From contig JAPLGK010000200.1 of NCBI GenBank assembly GCA_026390195.1, positions 1 to 17,881 on the forward strand: a DNA stretch of 17,881 nucleotides, in the 5' to 3' direction. Within the stretch, counting starts at the first letter, position 1. Every line of letters begins with the position of its first letter. A program made the translations under genes and the position numbers. The stretch comes from Caldisericota bacterium (lineage in GTDB: Bacteria > Caldisericota > Caldisericia > Cryosericales > Cryosericaceae). Below, one piece after another: positions 7,297 through 14,689 of the stretch. The notes beneath the pieces are model-generated. The model was not told where the DNA came from. It was given only the letters and a program-made list of their open reading frames with translations, and ran no database searches.

Positions 7297-8841
7297 TCAT
7301 GGCTGGACGATGATAAAGGACTGTGGGGCCATGCTCGTCTCGTGTTCGGACCGAGCCGGCAATGCTCCGAGCGAGAACAGGACGGTGCCCATTGTGTTCA
7401 CGGGGGCATCAGCCGGACGGGTGGATGGGTTGACGGCGATGACGAGTCCTCCCCTGCGGTAGATAAAGGGATATGCACCCTTCTGGGCATACAGCACGGC
7501 AAAGGACCCATCCGCCTGCAGGTCAGCGTGCTCATGCCGCAGACGGATCACCTGAATCACCGTGTTCAGCAGTGATTGGGGATCATCCGCCTGCTGCTCG
7601 ACCGTGGGAGCGTCGGGGCTCACGTCCATCGGGAGGTACAGCCTGTCTGCGGGAGCATCCGAGAACCCACAGTTGGGGCCTCTGGTCCACTGCATGGGTG
7701 TCCTCGAGCCCGTGCGATCGTATCCCCCCTCCTTGCTAACCAGCCCTTCGACGTAGCGCATGCCGATCTCGTCGCCGTAGTACAGGAATGGGACGCCGGG
7801 CATCGAAAAGATGAACGCGTAAGCGAGCTTCAGTTCAGTCTCGTCATAGGTACGGCGCATCCTCGGCGTGTCGTGATTGCCGGTGATGAAACTGATGTAC
7901 CCATAGTCCTTCGAGTCCTCGTACCGCCTCAGGTAGTCGGCGACAAACAGGCTGATGTCCCCGTTTCCCTGCCTGCTGAAGAAGCCCAGTGGTTTGCCGG
8001 TTGCCGCGTCTTCGTGCCTGAACAGAGCGTGGTAGCCGTTGTCCTCGTGGTCCAGGTAGAAGTCGGCGTGGAACCCGCACCTTAGCGCGCGCCCAGGGTC
8101 GGACCACTCCGAGACCAGGACGGCTTCAGAGTAGTCCCGATCGAGCATCGCCCTTACGTCGCGCCAGATGTCGGCCGTGGCCCTCCTGTCGTCATCGTTC
8201 TTCACCAGCGAATCGGCCATGTCGACGCGGAACCCGTCGCATCCCTTGTTGAGCCAGAACCGCATGATGTCCTTCATGGTGTCTCTCGTGGCTAGGCAGT
8301 CAGGGTGTGTGCAGGGCAGCTGCCAGCTTTCCGTGACACGGCCGAAGCCGTAGTTGAGCGCTGGCTGCGTGCTGAAGAAGTTGACGACGTAGTTGGCGTC
8401 CCGGTCGAACCTGCCACTGACGCACCGGAAGTCCCGGGGCACAGTCCAGGTGCTATCCGTCCAGATGTAGCGGTTTGTGTACGCGTTCCTGGACGGCAGG
8501 GCGCTCTGCAGGAACCATGCATGCTGATCCGACGTGTGCCCTGGTACGAGGTCGAGCAGGACGCGTATTCCTGCTGCATGTGCGCTGGCGAACAGCCGGT
8601 ACAGGTCCTCGTTCGTCCCGTACCGGGGCGCCACGGTCCGGTAGTCGGCAATGTCATAGCCGCCGTCGTTGAACGGTGAGACGAAGCAGGGGTTGATCCA
8701 GATCGCGTTGCAGCCGAGGTCGCGAATGTAGTCCAGCCTCGACGCAATCCCGTCGATGTCGCCGATCCCGTCGCCGTTCGTGTCGTAGAACGACTGGGGA
8801 TAGACCTCGTAGAAAACGGCGTCACTGAGCCAGGCAGGCAT
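7297..8841 (-). CDS. Cytoplasmic GH13 alpha-glucosidase / alpha-amylase-family hydrolase
   Basis: A 514-aa GH13 enzyme without signal peptide, so likely hydrolysing imported malto-oligosaccharides in the cytoplasm. Signs: AVFYEVYPQSFYDTNGDGIG near the start (8-27), region I DLVPGHTSDQH (97-107), region II GFRVD with nucleophile Asp207, region III VSEW with acid/base Glu245, region IV FITGNHD with Asp324, and FLYYGDEIGM later. The Pro-Gly in DLVPGH instead of the usual xxNH is characteristic of a subset of glucosidase-like members. The start is uncertain: ATG 8841 fits the homologous N-terminus and has a GGGAAG 5 nt upstream, but a TTG at 8880 overlaps the malG stop (TTGA) and would add 13 residues. 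Part of the mal operon, downstream of malG. Confidence 0.92.
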   Translation of the reverse strand: MPAWLSDAVFYEVYPQSFYDTNGDGIGDIDGIASRLDYIRDLGCNAIWINPCFVSPFNDGGYDIADYRTVAPRYGTNEDLYRLFASAHAAGIRVLLDLVPGHTSDQHAWFLQSALPSRNAYTNRYIWTDSTWTVPRDFRCVSGRFDRDANYVVNFFSTQPALNYGFGRVTESWQLPCTHPDCLATRDTMKDIMRFWLNKGCDGFRVDMADSLVKNDDDRRATADIWRDVRAMLDRDYSEAVLVSEWSDPGRALRCGFHADFYLDHEDNGYHALFRHEDAATGKPLGFFSRQGNGDISLFVADYLRRYEDSKDYGYISFITGNHDTPRMRRTYDETELKLAYAFIFSMPGVPFLYYGDEIGMRYVEGLVSKEGGYDRTGSRTPMQWTRGPNCGFSDAPADRLYLPMDVSPDAPTVEQQADDPQSLLNTVIQVIRLRHEHADLQADGSFAVLYAQKGAYPFIYRRGGLVIAVNPSTRPADAPVNTMGTVLFSLGALPARSEHETSMAPQSFIIVQP

Positions 8842-8876
8842 CAGGTCTTCCCGAGGGCGACGCTCACGCGATGCGG

Positions 8877-9758
8877 TCAACCCTTGACCGAGCCGCCGGT
8901 GATGCCCTCGACGTAGAACCTCTGCATGGAGATGAAGAGGACTACGATGGGAATCGACACGAGCACAGCGCCCGCGCAGAACATGGAGAAGTACGTCGTG
9001 ATGTGTTCCCGGTCAATCATGCGGAACAGTCCCAAGGCAACCGTGTAGTTCTTGTAGGCAGTGGGGCCCATGATCATGTTCACGAAGATGAAGTCTGCCC
9101 ACGGGGCAAGAAACGAGGTCAGGATCGTGTAGACGATGACGGGCTTGGACAGGGGCACGGTGATCCGCCAGAAGATCTGTGACCGCGTGGCGCCGTCGAT
9201 CATCGCCGCTTCATCCATTTCTTTCGGGATCGCGTCGAAGAAGCCCTTTGCTACGTAGAATCCCAGCCCCGCTCCTCCGGAGTACACGAGGATGAGCGCC
9301 ACCAGCGTGTTGGTCAAGCCGACTGCTTTCAGGATGTAGTACACGGCGATCATGGACATGAATCCAGGGAACATGCCGAGTATGAGTGCAACGTTCAGGT
9401 ATGGCTTGCGCAGACGAAAGCGCATGCGGGACACTGCGTACGCGACGGAGAGGGTCATGACAGCCGTGAGGGCGCAGGAGCAGACCGCCACGAACAACGT
9501 GTTGAGGAACCAGCGCGGGAAGTAGAACCCCGACGCTGCGCCAGAATCCCTGAACAGCTTGACGTAGTTCTGCAGCGTGAACCCGTACTTTGGCCAGAAG
9601 TAGTTGGGGATGCCAGCCACACCCTTGCTGAACGAGATGATGATGAGCCAGGCGACTGGGACCAGCCAGATGACGCAGAGCACCGCGAGCATGACATAGG
9701 CAAGGGCATTGCCCGCGACGAGCCGGGCTCTGGCGTGTCTGAACGGTTGTCTGCTCAT
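8877..9758 (-). CDS. malG: Maltodextrin ABC transporter permease, MalG-type
   Basis: A 293-aa inner-membrane permease of a carbohydrate-uptake ABC importer (CUT1). It has about six membrane segments (near 16-43, 84-110, 120-145, 149-170, 205-228 and 259-280) and the cytoplasmic EAA loop at 183-202 (EAAMIDGATRSQIFWRITVP), which docks the ATPase. The ATG at 9756-9758 overlaps the malF stop as ATGA, with GGAG about 9 nt upstream, indicating translational coupling; starts further upstream would run far into malF. It pairs with the MalF-type subunit and receives sugar from the MalE-type lipoprotein. Confidence 0.95.
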   Translation of the reverse strand: MSRQPFRHARARLVAGNALAYVMLAVLCVIWLVPVAWLIIISFSKGVAGIPNYFWPKYGFTLQNYVKLFRDSGAASGFYFPRWFLNTLFVAVCSCALTAVMTLSVAYAVSRMRFRLRKPYLNVALILGMFPGFMSMIAVYYILKAVGLTNTLVALILVYSGGAGLGFYVAKGFFDAIPKEMDEAAMIDGATRSQIFWRITVPLSKPVIVYTILTSFLAPWADFIFVNMIMGPTAYKNYTVALGLFRMIDREHITTYFSMFCAGAVLVSIPIVVLFISMQRFYVEGITGGSVKG

Positions 9759-11161
9759 TGGAAGGTCTCCTCTTTCTTGTACGATTTCGTGTTGCGGTAC
9801 GCGATAAGCGAAAGGACGGCAGAGATGATGAAGACGCAAATGCCGATGGCCGACGCATAGCTGTAGTCGCGCGTGTTCACTGTGAGTTTGTACAGCCACG
9901 TCACCAGCAGGTCAGTCTTGCCCGCCTGGTAGTAGGTGACAGTGTTGGGTCCACCGCCCGTCAGCAGGTAGATGACGTTGAAGTTGTTGATGTTCCCGAT
10001 GAACTGCGTGATGAGGTACGGGCCGGTCACGAATACGACATAGGGCAGGATGATCTTGGTCCACATGCGGAATGGCGAAGCACCGTCAATGGCAGCCGCT
10101 TCGTACAGTTCCTTTGGGATGCTGAGCAAGATGCCACTTGTGATCAGCATGCTGTATGGAATGCCGACCCACAGGTTGACGACCAGGACACTGAGCCTTG
10201 CGAACGTAGCATTCGTCAGAAACGGGAGGAATTTGCTGGTCAGCCCCAGGTGCTGCAAGACCCCATTGATGGGGCCGAAATCGTCCAGCATGTTTCTCAT
10301 GAGGAGCAGGGAGACGAACTGCGGTATTGCGATGGACGTCACGAAGACGGTCCGCCAGAGACCCTTGAACCTCACGCCCTTCCGGTTGATGAGAATGGCG
10401 AGCAGCATGCCGAGCACGTAGTTGGACGCCGTCGCGATGACCGCCCACGTGATCGTCCAGCCCAGCACCGGCCAGAACGTGTTCCCCAGGACGCCACTGT
10501 TGGAGAACAGCGCTTTGAACGTGTACAGCCCTGTCCAATGAAACAGCGATCCGGGTGGCTGGTGCGAGCTATCATAATTGGTGAACGCTATGAGGATCAT
10601 GAACAGGAGCGGCAACACAGTGAACAGGACGAGGCCTGCGACGGGGAGGATCATCAGGGTCACGTGGAACTTCGCATCCAGATACTCCCGCGCCTCGGTT
10701 CTGAGACCCGGAAGCACCTCTCCTTTCTCCACGGTCCGTTGTGCCTGCATAGCCGAAGAGACGTTCCAGAAGTAGGTCGCTATGAACCAGACCACCAGCA
10801 GGACTGTCGCGACGCCATAGAGCAGCATGAGCATGGAGTTGTCGCCGCGGATCACCTTCGGCACCTGACCCGGAATCGCCTCGATGTGCTGCATCTTCGT
10901 GCCAAGGGTCACGATGCCCGCCAGTGAACGTGCGCCGAAGAGTACCATGTAGACGACAAACACGGCTTCACTCAGGAGATAGTAGAGCCCCTTGGCCACC
11001 TGGCCTCGCGCCAGGTTTCCAAAGCCCATCAGGACAAACGACAGGCGGGTCCTGCCATCCCCATCGTGGAAGGTGCGGCCCAGGAGATTTGCTTGATTAC
11101 TGAGCGCAGCGAAGAACCTGCGCAGCCCCGACCACCGGGATACTATCCTGTTCTCTTCCAT
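9755..11161 (-). CDS. malF: Maltodextrin ABC transporter permease, MalF-type with N-terminal extension
   Basis: A 468-aa permease subunit. The core (residues about 165-460) carries six membrane segments and the EAA loop ELYEAAAIDGASPFRMWTKI (351-370), followed by the conserved Leu-Pro. Before it lies an extension of about 160 residues with the motif SFVLMGFGNLARGQVAKGL (41-59) and two extra membrane segments (about 57-76 and 110-131), as in Firmicutes and Thermotogota MalF/GanP proteins, where the same glycine-rich motif starts the chain. ATG 11161 has a purine-rich AGGAAAGGCAGG upstream. It is separated from malE by 122 bp that hold a strong hairpin and overlaps malG by 4 bp. Confidence 0.95.
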   Translation of the reverse strand: MEENRIVSRWSGLRRFFAALSNQANLLGRTFHDGDGRTRLSFVLMGFGNLARGQVAKGLYYLLSEAVFVVYMVLFGARSLAGIVTLGTKMQHIEAIPGQVPKVIRGDNSMLMLLYGVATVLLVVWFIATYFWNVSSAMQAQRTVEKGEVLPGLRTEAREYLDAKFHVTLMILPVAGLVLFTVLPLLFMILIAFTNYDSSHQPPGSLFHWTGLYTFKALFSNSGVLGNTFWPVLGWTITWAVIATASNYVLGMLLAILINRKGVRFKGLWRTVFVTSIAIPQFVSLLLMRNMLDDFGPINGVLQHLGLTSKFLPFLTNATFARLSVLVVNLWVGIPYSMLITSGILLSIPKELYEAAAIDGASPFRMWTKIILPYVVFVTGPYLITQFIGNINNFNVIYLLTGGGPNTVTYYQAGKTDLLVTWLYKLTVNTRDYSYASAIGICVFIISAVLSLIAYRNTKSYKKEETFQ

Positions 11162-11211
11162 GCTGCACCTGCCTTTCCTGCTGTCTACCGCTGCTCATAG
11201 CGGGACAAACG

Positions 11212-11257
11212 CACAGCGGCACGGCTGTGCATTGTGCGCACGCGCAGTGCCGCTGTG
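11212..11257 (-). promoter_or_regulatory. Large hairpin between malE and malF
   Basis: Perfect 11-bp inverted repeat: CACAGCGGCAC (11212-11222) and GTGCCGCTGTG (11247-11257), with a 24-nt interval that contains a smaller inner palindrome (TGCGC-GT-GCGCA on the minus strand). It lies 26 bp after the malE stop and 50 bp before the malF start. On the mRNA it is followed by CGTTTGT, too short for a strong terminator. Such a structure could protect the malE message or partly terminate, giving more binding protein than permease. Confidence 0.75.
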
Positions 11258-11283
11258 TCTGTCATTGTTTCTTGTCGATGAAC

Positions 11284-12516
11284 TTACTGCAGCGCTGCGA
11301 GAATCTGCTTGACCATCGCGTCCAGGTCCTTCTGGAGTGTGGCGTTAGTCGTCTTGCCATTGCCAATGCTCGTTCCAAGAGCCGCGGCAGGTGTCCAGTA
11401 GTTGCTCATCTGCTTGATAGACGCCTGGAGAGTAGCGAACTTGCCCTGTAGCGCATCAGCGGCGACAGCCAGGTTCGATGAGAGAGTCGAAGTGTCAATC
11501 GTCACGTTCGTCGGGGCGAAGCTCCGCGTCTGGAACCGCAACAGCTGGTTATCCTTGTTGGTCACCCACTCTGCGAGCGCCATGGCGTCCTCAGCGGCCT
11601 TCGTGTGCGAGTTCACGCCGTAGAGCTTGAAGTTGGCGAACGAACCCATGTTGACGTCACTGCCGTTGATGTTGATGGTCGGCAGCTTGGTGGCGCCGTA
11701 GTCAGTGCCAAGGGCTTCCTGGACCTTTGTGGCGTTCCATGTTCCGGAAACGGCCGCCACAAGCTTGCGGTCCTTGAAGTTCTGGCACATTGTGGAGTCG
11801 TAGTTGGCGCCGTAGTCCGCAAACTTCTTCTTGTCTGCGGCAAGCTTGATCATGTACTGGCCGGCGGCAAGGCCGCCTGCGTTGTTGAACTCACAGACCG
11901 TGGGGTCAACTCCGCTCGGGCCAAACAGCTTGCATCCGCCGGCAAAGAAGAACGAGGCGATGTACCAGCCGTTGCTCATGTTCATGGCGAAGTTGATGAC
12001 ACCGGTCGGCAGAGACTTGCCCATGATGGTCTCGAGGGAACCCGCCTCCGCGTCGGACAGGTACTTCTTGTCATAGTACAGGAAATACGTGTCGGCTGAG
12101 GATGGATAAGCGATCAGCTGACCGTCGACCGTTGCTGCTGTGACCGAGGCAGGCGAGTTGGCTGCCTTGATGGCGTCCGTGTCGATGGTGACCGGCAGCA
12201 GCGCTCCTGCGCCCTGCAGCGCGGCAATCTGGTCGCTAGCGAAGGCAAACACATCGCCAGCTGCGTCGAGGTCCCTCAGAACCGTATCCTTGGCGACATC
12301 CTCACCGCAGACACCAAGCGTGATGGTGTAGTCTTTGGTGGTATGAGCTGCCTTGAATGACTCGGCCATCGTCTGCAGCATCGCCTGGTCGTCCTGCGAT
12401 CCCCACAGAGTTAGTGCAACCACGGGTTTTGGTTTCGGAGCGCAACCGGAAACGAGCGTTACCGCCATAGCAACTACCAGAACAAGTGCAAGAGTCCTCT
12501 TCATATTGCCAAACAT
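11284..12516 (-). CDS. malE: Maltodextrin-binding lipoprotein, MalE-type
   Basis: A 410-aa extracytoplasmic solute-binding protein of family 1. Signal peptide with lipobox LVSGC, Cys25, so it is membrane-tethered. The mature start VVALTLWGSQDDQAMLQTMA (residues 32-51) is the usual first strand and helix of sugar-binding proteins. AEDAMALAEWVTNKDNQLLRF (C-terminal third) matches the conserved late helix of the family. ATG 12516 has GGGGAGG 4 nt upstream; the ATG four codons later is too far from it. First gene of the operon, directly followed by permease genes and glucan enzymes, which is the basis for calling maltodextrin the ligand; ligand residues were not checked. Confidence 0.93.
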   Translation of the reverse strand: MFGNMKRTLALVLVVAMAVTLVSGCAPKPKPVVALTLWGSQDDQAMLQTMAESFKAAHTTKDYTITLGVCGEDVAKDTVLRDLDAAGDVFAFASDQIAALQGAGALLPVTIDTDAIKAANSPASVTAATVDGQLIAYPSSADTYFLYYDKKYLSDAEAGSLETIMGKSLPTGVINFAMNMSNGWYIASFFFAGGCKLFGPSGVDPTVCEFNNAGGLAAGQYMIKLAADKKKFADYGANYDSTMCQNFKDRKLVAAVSGTWNATKVQEALGTDYGATKLPTININGSDVNMGSFANFKLYGVNSHTKAAEDAMALAEWVTNKDNQLLRFQTRSFAPTNVTIDTSTLSSNLAVAADALQGKFATLQASIKQMSNYWTPAAALGTSIGNGKTTNATLQKDLDAMVKQILAALQ

Positions 12517-12735
12517 GTATCCTCCCCTTCTCTGTTTGTCAGAGCATCTGAATGAGTCACAAGCTCACGCTTCATCAGGAATGTCGACGAACTTCATCCA
12601 GCCGACATGGTAGGCCGGAACACTCACCGTTCCAACTCGTACGCCGTTCTCACCTCCCCTGCATACATCCACGCCTGATCCCCGCAGCATGCCCAGTCTC
12701 TGTCCGCGAAGTCTCAGGGCTACCGTCTAGTTCCT

Positions 12736-12763
12736 GTTATAGTCGCAATTGTCTTGCAGTCAA
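12736..12763 (-). promoter_or_regulatory. Promoter of the maltodextrin operon
   Basis: On the minus strand, TTGACT (12758-12763), 16-nt spacer, TATAAC (12736-12741): five of six matches in each hexamer to the sigma-70-type consensus. It faces malE and is the best promoter match seen in the window. The spacer contains the palindrome CAATTG, and GACA-N6-TGTC (12771-12784) lies just upstream of the -35 box; either could be a regulator site, which is inference. Confidence 0.7.
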
Positions 12764-12824
12764 CCGGTGAGACACAATTCTGTCACGCCACTACTGATCA
12801 GCAATGTGGTTCTGGTTGGTCCGT

Positions 12825-12844
12825 CACTCCCGCGAAGGCGGAAG
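12825..12844 (+). repeat. Palindromic repeat, copy 1 (CCCGCGAAGGCGG type)
   Basis: ACTCCCGC-GAAG-GCGGAAGT forms a stem of eight positions with one mismatch around a GAAG loop, embedded in CCGTCACTCCCGCGAAGGCG. The sequence resembles the widely dispersed bacterial TTCCCGCGAAGGCGGGAA palindromes. It lies downstream of the nucleotidyltransferase gene, in the opposite orientation to copy 2. Confidence 0.6.
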
Positions 12845-12882
12845 TCCAGCATCGTCATTTCTCCGAAGATCGGGCCGGACCT

Positions 12883-13455
12883 CTAGTGTTGCGGATGGCT
12901 GCAGGATGCCACCAGCCGCTCAATACGTGCGCGGACGTGCGGGGGCAATTCGCGGGCAAGCGCCCGGTCGAGAACTGACAGATCGACAAGGCCACAGCTC
13001 TGCAGACGCTCTTCGATCAGCTTCACCTTGGCTTCCCTGCCCGGTATGAGCTGATAGATCACATACCAGTCTTCCAGGGACATGAATTGGATTGTCACGC
13101 CACTCTCGGTCCTTGTCGTCGCGACCAACCAGTCGTCGAAGGGAAGCACATACGTACCCCCTATGTGCTTGATGGCGAATCCAGCCATGATGTCGACTTC
13201 TGTCCCGTCGACCAGGTATTCGAGGAACCGGGTGGTCGAGTACAGGCTTCTACCGGGATCACCGGGCGTTTCGCTTCCAATACCGTCAAGGACTGCAGCA
13301 ACCATGTCTGCGTCTGCCTCAGCGATCATGATATCTATGTCGTGCGGCTTCTCGACCAGACAGTGGTAGTACAGGAGTACAGATGCGCCGACGCCCCAGT
13401 GAGCACCAGCCTGGTTCAGAGCACGACCTATTTCCACCAGAGCATCGAAGAGCAT
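12883..13455 (-). CDS. Nucleotidyltransferase-fold protein, substrate unknown
   Basis: A 190-aa protein with the pattern of small nucleotidyltransferases of the Pol-beta/MNT-like superfamily: GVGASVLLYY (21-30) in place of the usual Gly-Gly/Gly-Ser motif, then PHDIDIMI (37-44) with acidic Asp39 and Asp41, and a third acidic residue, Asp88, in TEVDIMAGF (85-93). The C-terminal half is helical (EDWYVIYQLIPGREAKVKLI). Such proteins may be enzymes, antitoxin or toxin-like partners, or inactive relatives; no partner gene is adjacent. ATG 13455 has GGGGGT 3 nt upstream; an upstream start at 13491 would add 12 residues of poor character. The gene is flanked on both sides by inverted copies of a palindromic repeat. 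Confidence 0.75.
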   Translation of the reverse strand: MLFDALVEIGRALNQAGAHWGVGASVLLYYHCLVEKPHDIDIMIAEADADMVAAVLDGIGSETPGDPGRSLYSTTRFLEYLVDGTEVDIMAGFAIKHIGGTYVLPFDDWLVATTRTESGVTIQFMSLEDWYVIYQLIPGREAKVKLIEERLQSCGLVDLSVLDRALARELPPHVRARIERLVASCSHPQH

Positions 13456-13542
13456 GCGACCCCCTATACGGCCGTGGCAATTATCTGCCACACGTTCATG
13501 GTTCAGTATAGCGGGTTCGTGAAGTCACCGACAGTGAGTGGG

Positions 13543-13562
13543 TTCCCCTTCGCGGGAACGAC
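13543..13562 (-). repeat. Palindromic repeat, copy 2, with a half-copy at 13571-13587
   Basis: On the minus strand GTCGTTCCCGCGAAGGGGAAC is closely related to copy 1 at 12825-12844 (shared CCCGCGAAGG), in the opposite orientation. GTTCCC and GGGAAC form a 6-bp stem. A further partial unit, CTCGTTCCCGCG, follows at about 13573-13585. The two copies bracket the nucleotidyltransferase gene. Confidence 0.6.
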
Positions 13563-13586
13563 AGAGGAGGGGCGCGGGAACGAGAG

Positions 13587-13607
13587 CTGCATGCATGCGG
13601 CATGCAG
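13587..13607 (-). terminator. Hairpin downstream of the toast-rack gene (candidate terminator)
   Basis: CTGCATG (13587-13593) and CATGCAG (13601-13607) form a perfect 7-bp stem with a 7-nt loop, 57 bp after the stop of the upstream minus-strand gene. No T-run is present, so termination is only suggested by position. Confidence 0.35.
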
Positions 13608-13664
13608 AACGAGGCACAGGAAACATCCCCATGCCCCGTTCCAATCTCCTGCGATGAGTGTCTG

Positions 13665-14480
13665 CTACTCCTGGGTGATGCTCACCGAGCCCACGCCGAC
13701 CGTGAGGTTGATGCTCAGTGTGATGGCACTGGACCCATACGCCGCGTTGCGGTACGTATTCCCGTCCTGTGTGAAGCCCGGCGTGCTGATCGAACCGATC
13801 CCTCGCTTGGCTTCGACCGTGACCCCGACGTTCCTGGGGACGACCAGCTTGATGCTGCCGACTCCACCGTCGACATGGACAGTCGCGCTGTTCTTCCAGT
13901 CACCGGTCAGGTCGATGTTGACCGACCCCACGCCTGTCTTCACGTCCATGGAAGTCATGGCCTTTGGGGAACCTGTGATCACTGCGCTGGATGCGCCCGC
14001 ATCCACGGTCAGGGTGCGCACCACCATGTCGCTGAGGTCCAGGTTTGCGTTCCCGGCCCCAGTCTTCACCTCGAGGTCGATCGTCGTTGAGCTGCTCAGC
14101 CGGATGTCCCAGTCATATCGGTACTTGGCGCCGAAGGAGTAGGTGCCGTTGGGTTCACGCACCAGCAGGCTTCCCTGGTCGTTCGTCACGACGTAGTCGA
14201 CGATGGGTTTCCACGTAGGGACGTTGTACGAGAACGTTGCGTCCATGAGATCCGAAGCGCCTCCCCGAACCGTCACCTTGCCCGCACCCATCCGGAGCTC
14301 GACGCGCGCACTCTGTGCGCCCTGCGTTCCGACAGACTTTTCCTCGGTCATAACGTCGCCGGGGGCCGGCTGATCACTGGAGTTGGGCTCCCACCACGGC
14401 TTGCCCGAGAAAACACCCGTCGCATACAACCCTCCTATGAGTAGGAGAGCAACTACGAGAAAAACGGCCAGTCCCTTCAT
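13665..14480 (-). CDS. Membrane-anchored toast-rack / DUF4097-like beta protein
   Basis: A 271-aa protein with one N-terminal membrane segment (residues 4-24; no lipobox) and an extracytoplasmic all-beta region. Residues about 48-110 (GAQSARVELRMGAGKVTVRG, followed by a Leu-Met-Asp-Ala-Thr segment) match what I know of the toast-rack N-terminal domain. Residues about 125-271 are a repetitive beta helix with a recurring Gly-x-Gly-Ser-x-x-Ile pattern (GVGSVNIDL, GVGSIKLVV, GIGSIS, GVGSVSI), as in DUF4097/LiaF-like adhesin domains. ATG 14480 has GGGAGGT 5 nt upstream. Family members are often linked to envelope-stress systems, but no sensor kinase or regulator is next to this one. Function unknown. 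Confidence 0.85.
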   Translation of the reverse strand: MKGLAVFLVVALLLIGGLYATGVFSGKPWWEPNSSDQPAPGDVMTEEKSVGTQGAQSARVELRMGAGKVTVRGGASDLMDATFSYNVPTWKPIVDYVVTNDQGSLLVREPNGTYSFGAKYRYDWDIRLSSSTTIDLEVKTGAGNANLDLSDMVVRTLTVDAGASSAVITGSPKAMTSMDVKTGVGSVNIDLTGDWKNSATVHVDGGVGSIKLVVPRNVGVTVEAKRGIGSISTPGFTQDGNTYRNAAYGSSAITLSINLTVGVGSVSITQE

Positions 14481-14689
14481 CTGGTACCTCCCTGCGGACG
14501 GGCATATGGACCCTTGTGCCTTTCCATTTCACGTCCGTGCGTGTTGTGCGTTCATCTTGCGTACGGCCAGGAGGATCCAAAGGTTACACCATCACCAAAG
14601 CGCGGTCAGCAGCTCTTCCGGGTCCGAAGAGGCGCGCGTGCTGCGGTCCGATTTCGTGGTAATCGAGGCCTGCTACTTTCGCCACATCC

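Larger units (their letters stand above)
12517..12882. other. 366-bp gene-free region: mal promoter, long leader and a palindromic repeat
   Basis: Holds, from right to left, one copy of a GC-rich palindromic repeat (12825-12844), the mal promoter (12736-12763) and an untranslated leader of roughly 210 nt before malE. Within the leader, minus strand 12565-12690, is a 41-codon ATG ORF whose C-terminal half looks protein-like (GTVSVPAYHVGWMKFVDIPD), but without a clear ribosome binding site; I do not call it a gene. Confidence 0.5.

Noticed and set aside
8842..8880. TTG start at 8880 for the cytoplasmic GH13 gene
   Set aside because: The TTGA overlap with malG is attractive, but the 13 extra residues are Arg-rich and precede the conserved N-terminus; ATG 8841 is preferred, not proven.
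9758..10927. Plus-strand open frame of 389 codons opposite malF
   Set aside because: Entirely antisense to a well-supported permease gene; the composition is extremely Asp/Glu/His/Arg-rich, as expected from reading hydrophobic codons backwards.
13087..14142. Plus-strand open frame of 351 codons across 13.1-14.1 kb
   Set aside because: Antisense to both the nucleotidyltransferase and the toast-rack genes, crossing the gap between them; no ribosome site or domain.
14613..14631. Hairpin CTCTTC-N7-GAAGAG downstream of the tocopherol-cyclase-like gene as a terminator
   Set aside because: Only a 6-bp stem and no T-run on either strand; too weak to call.
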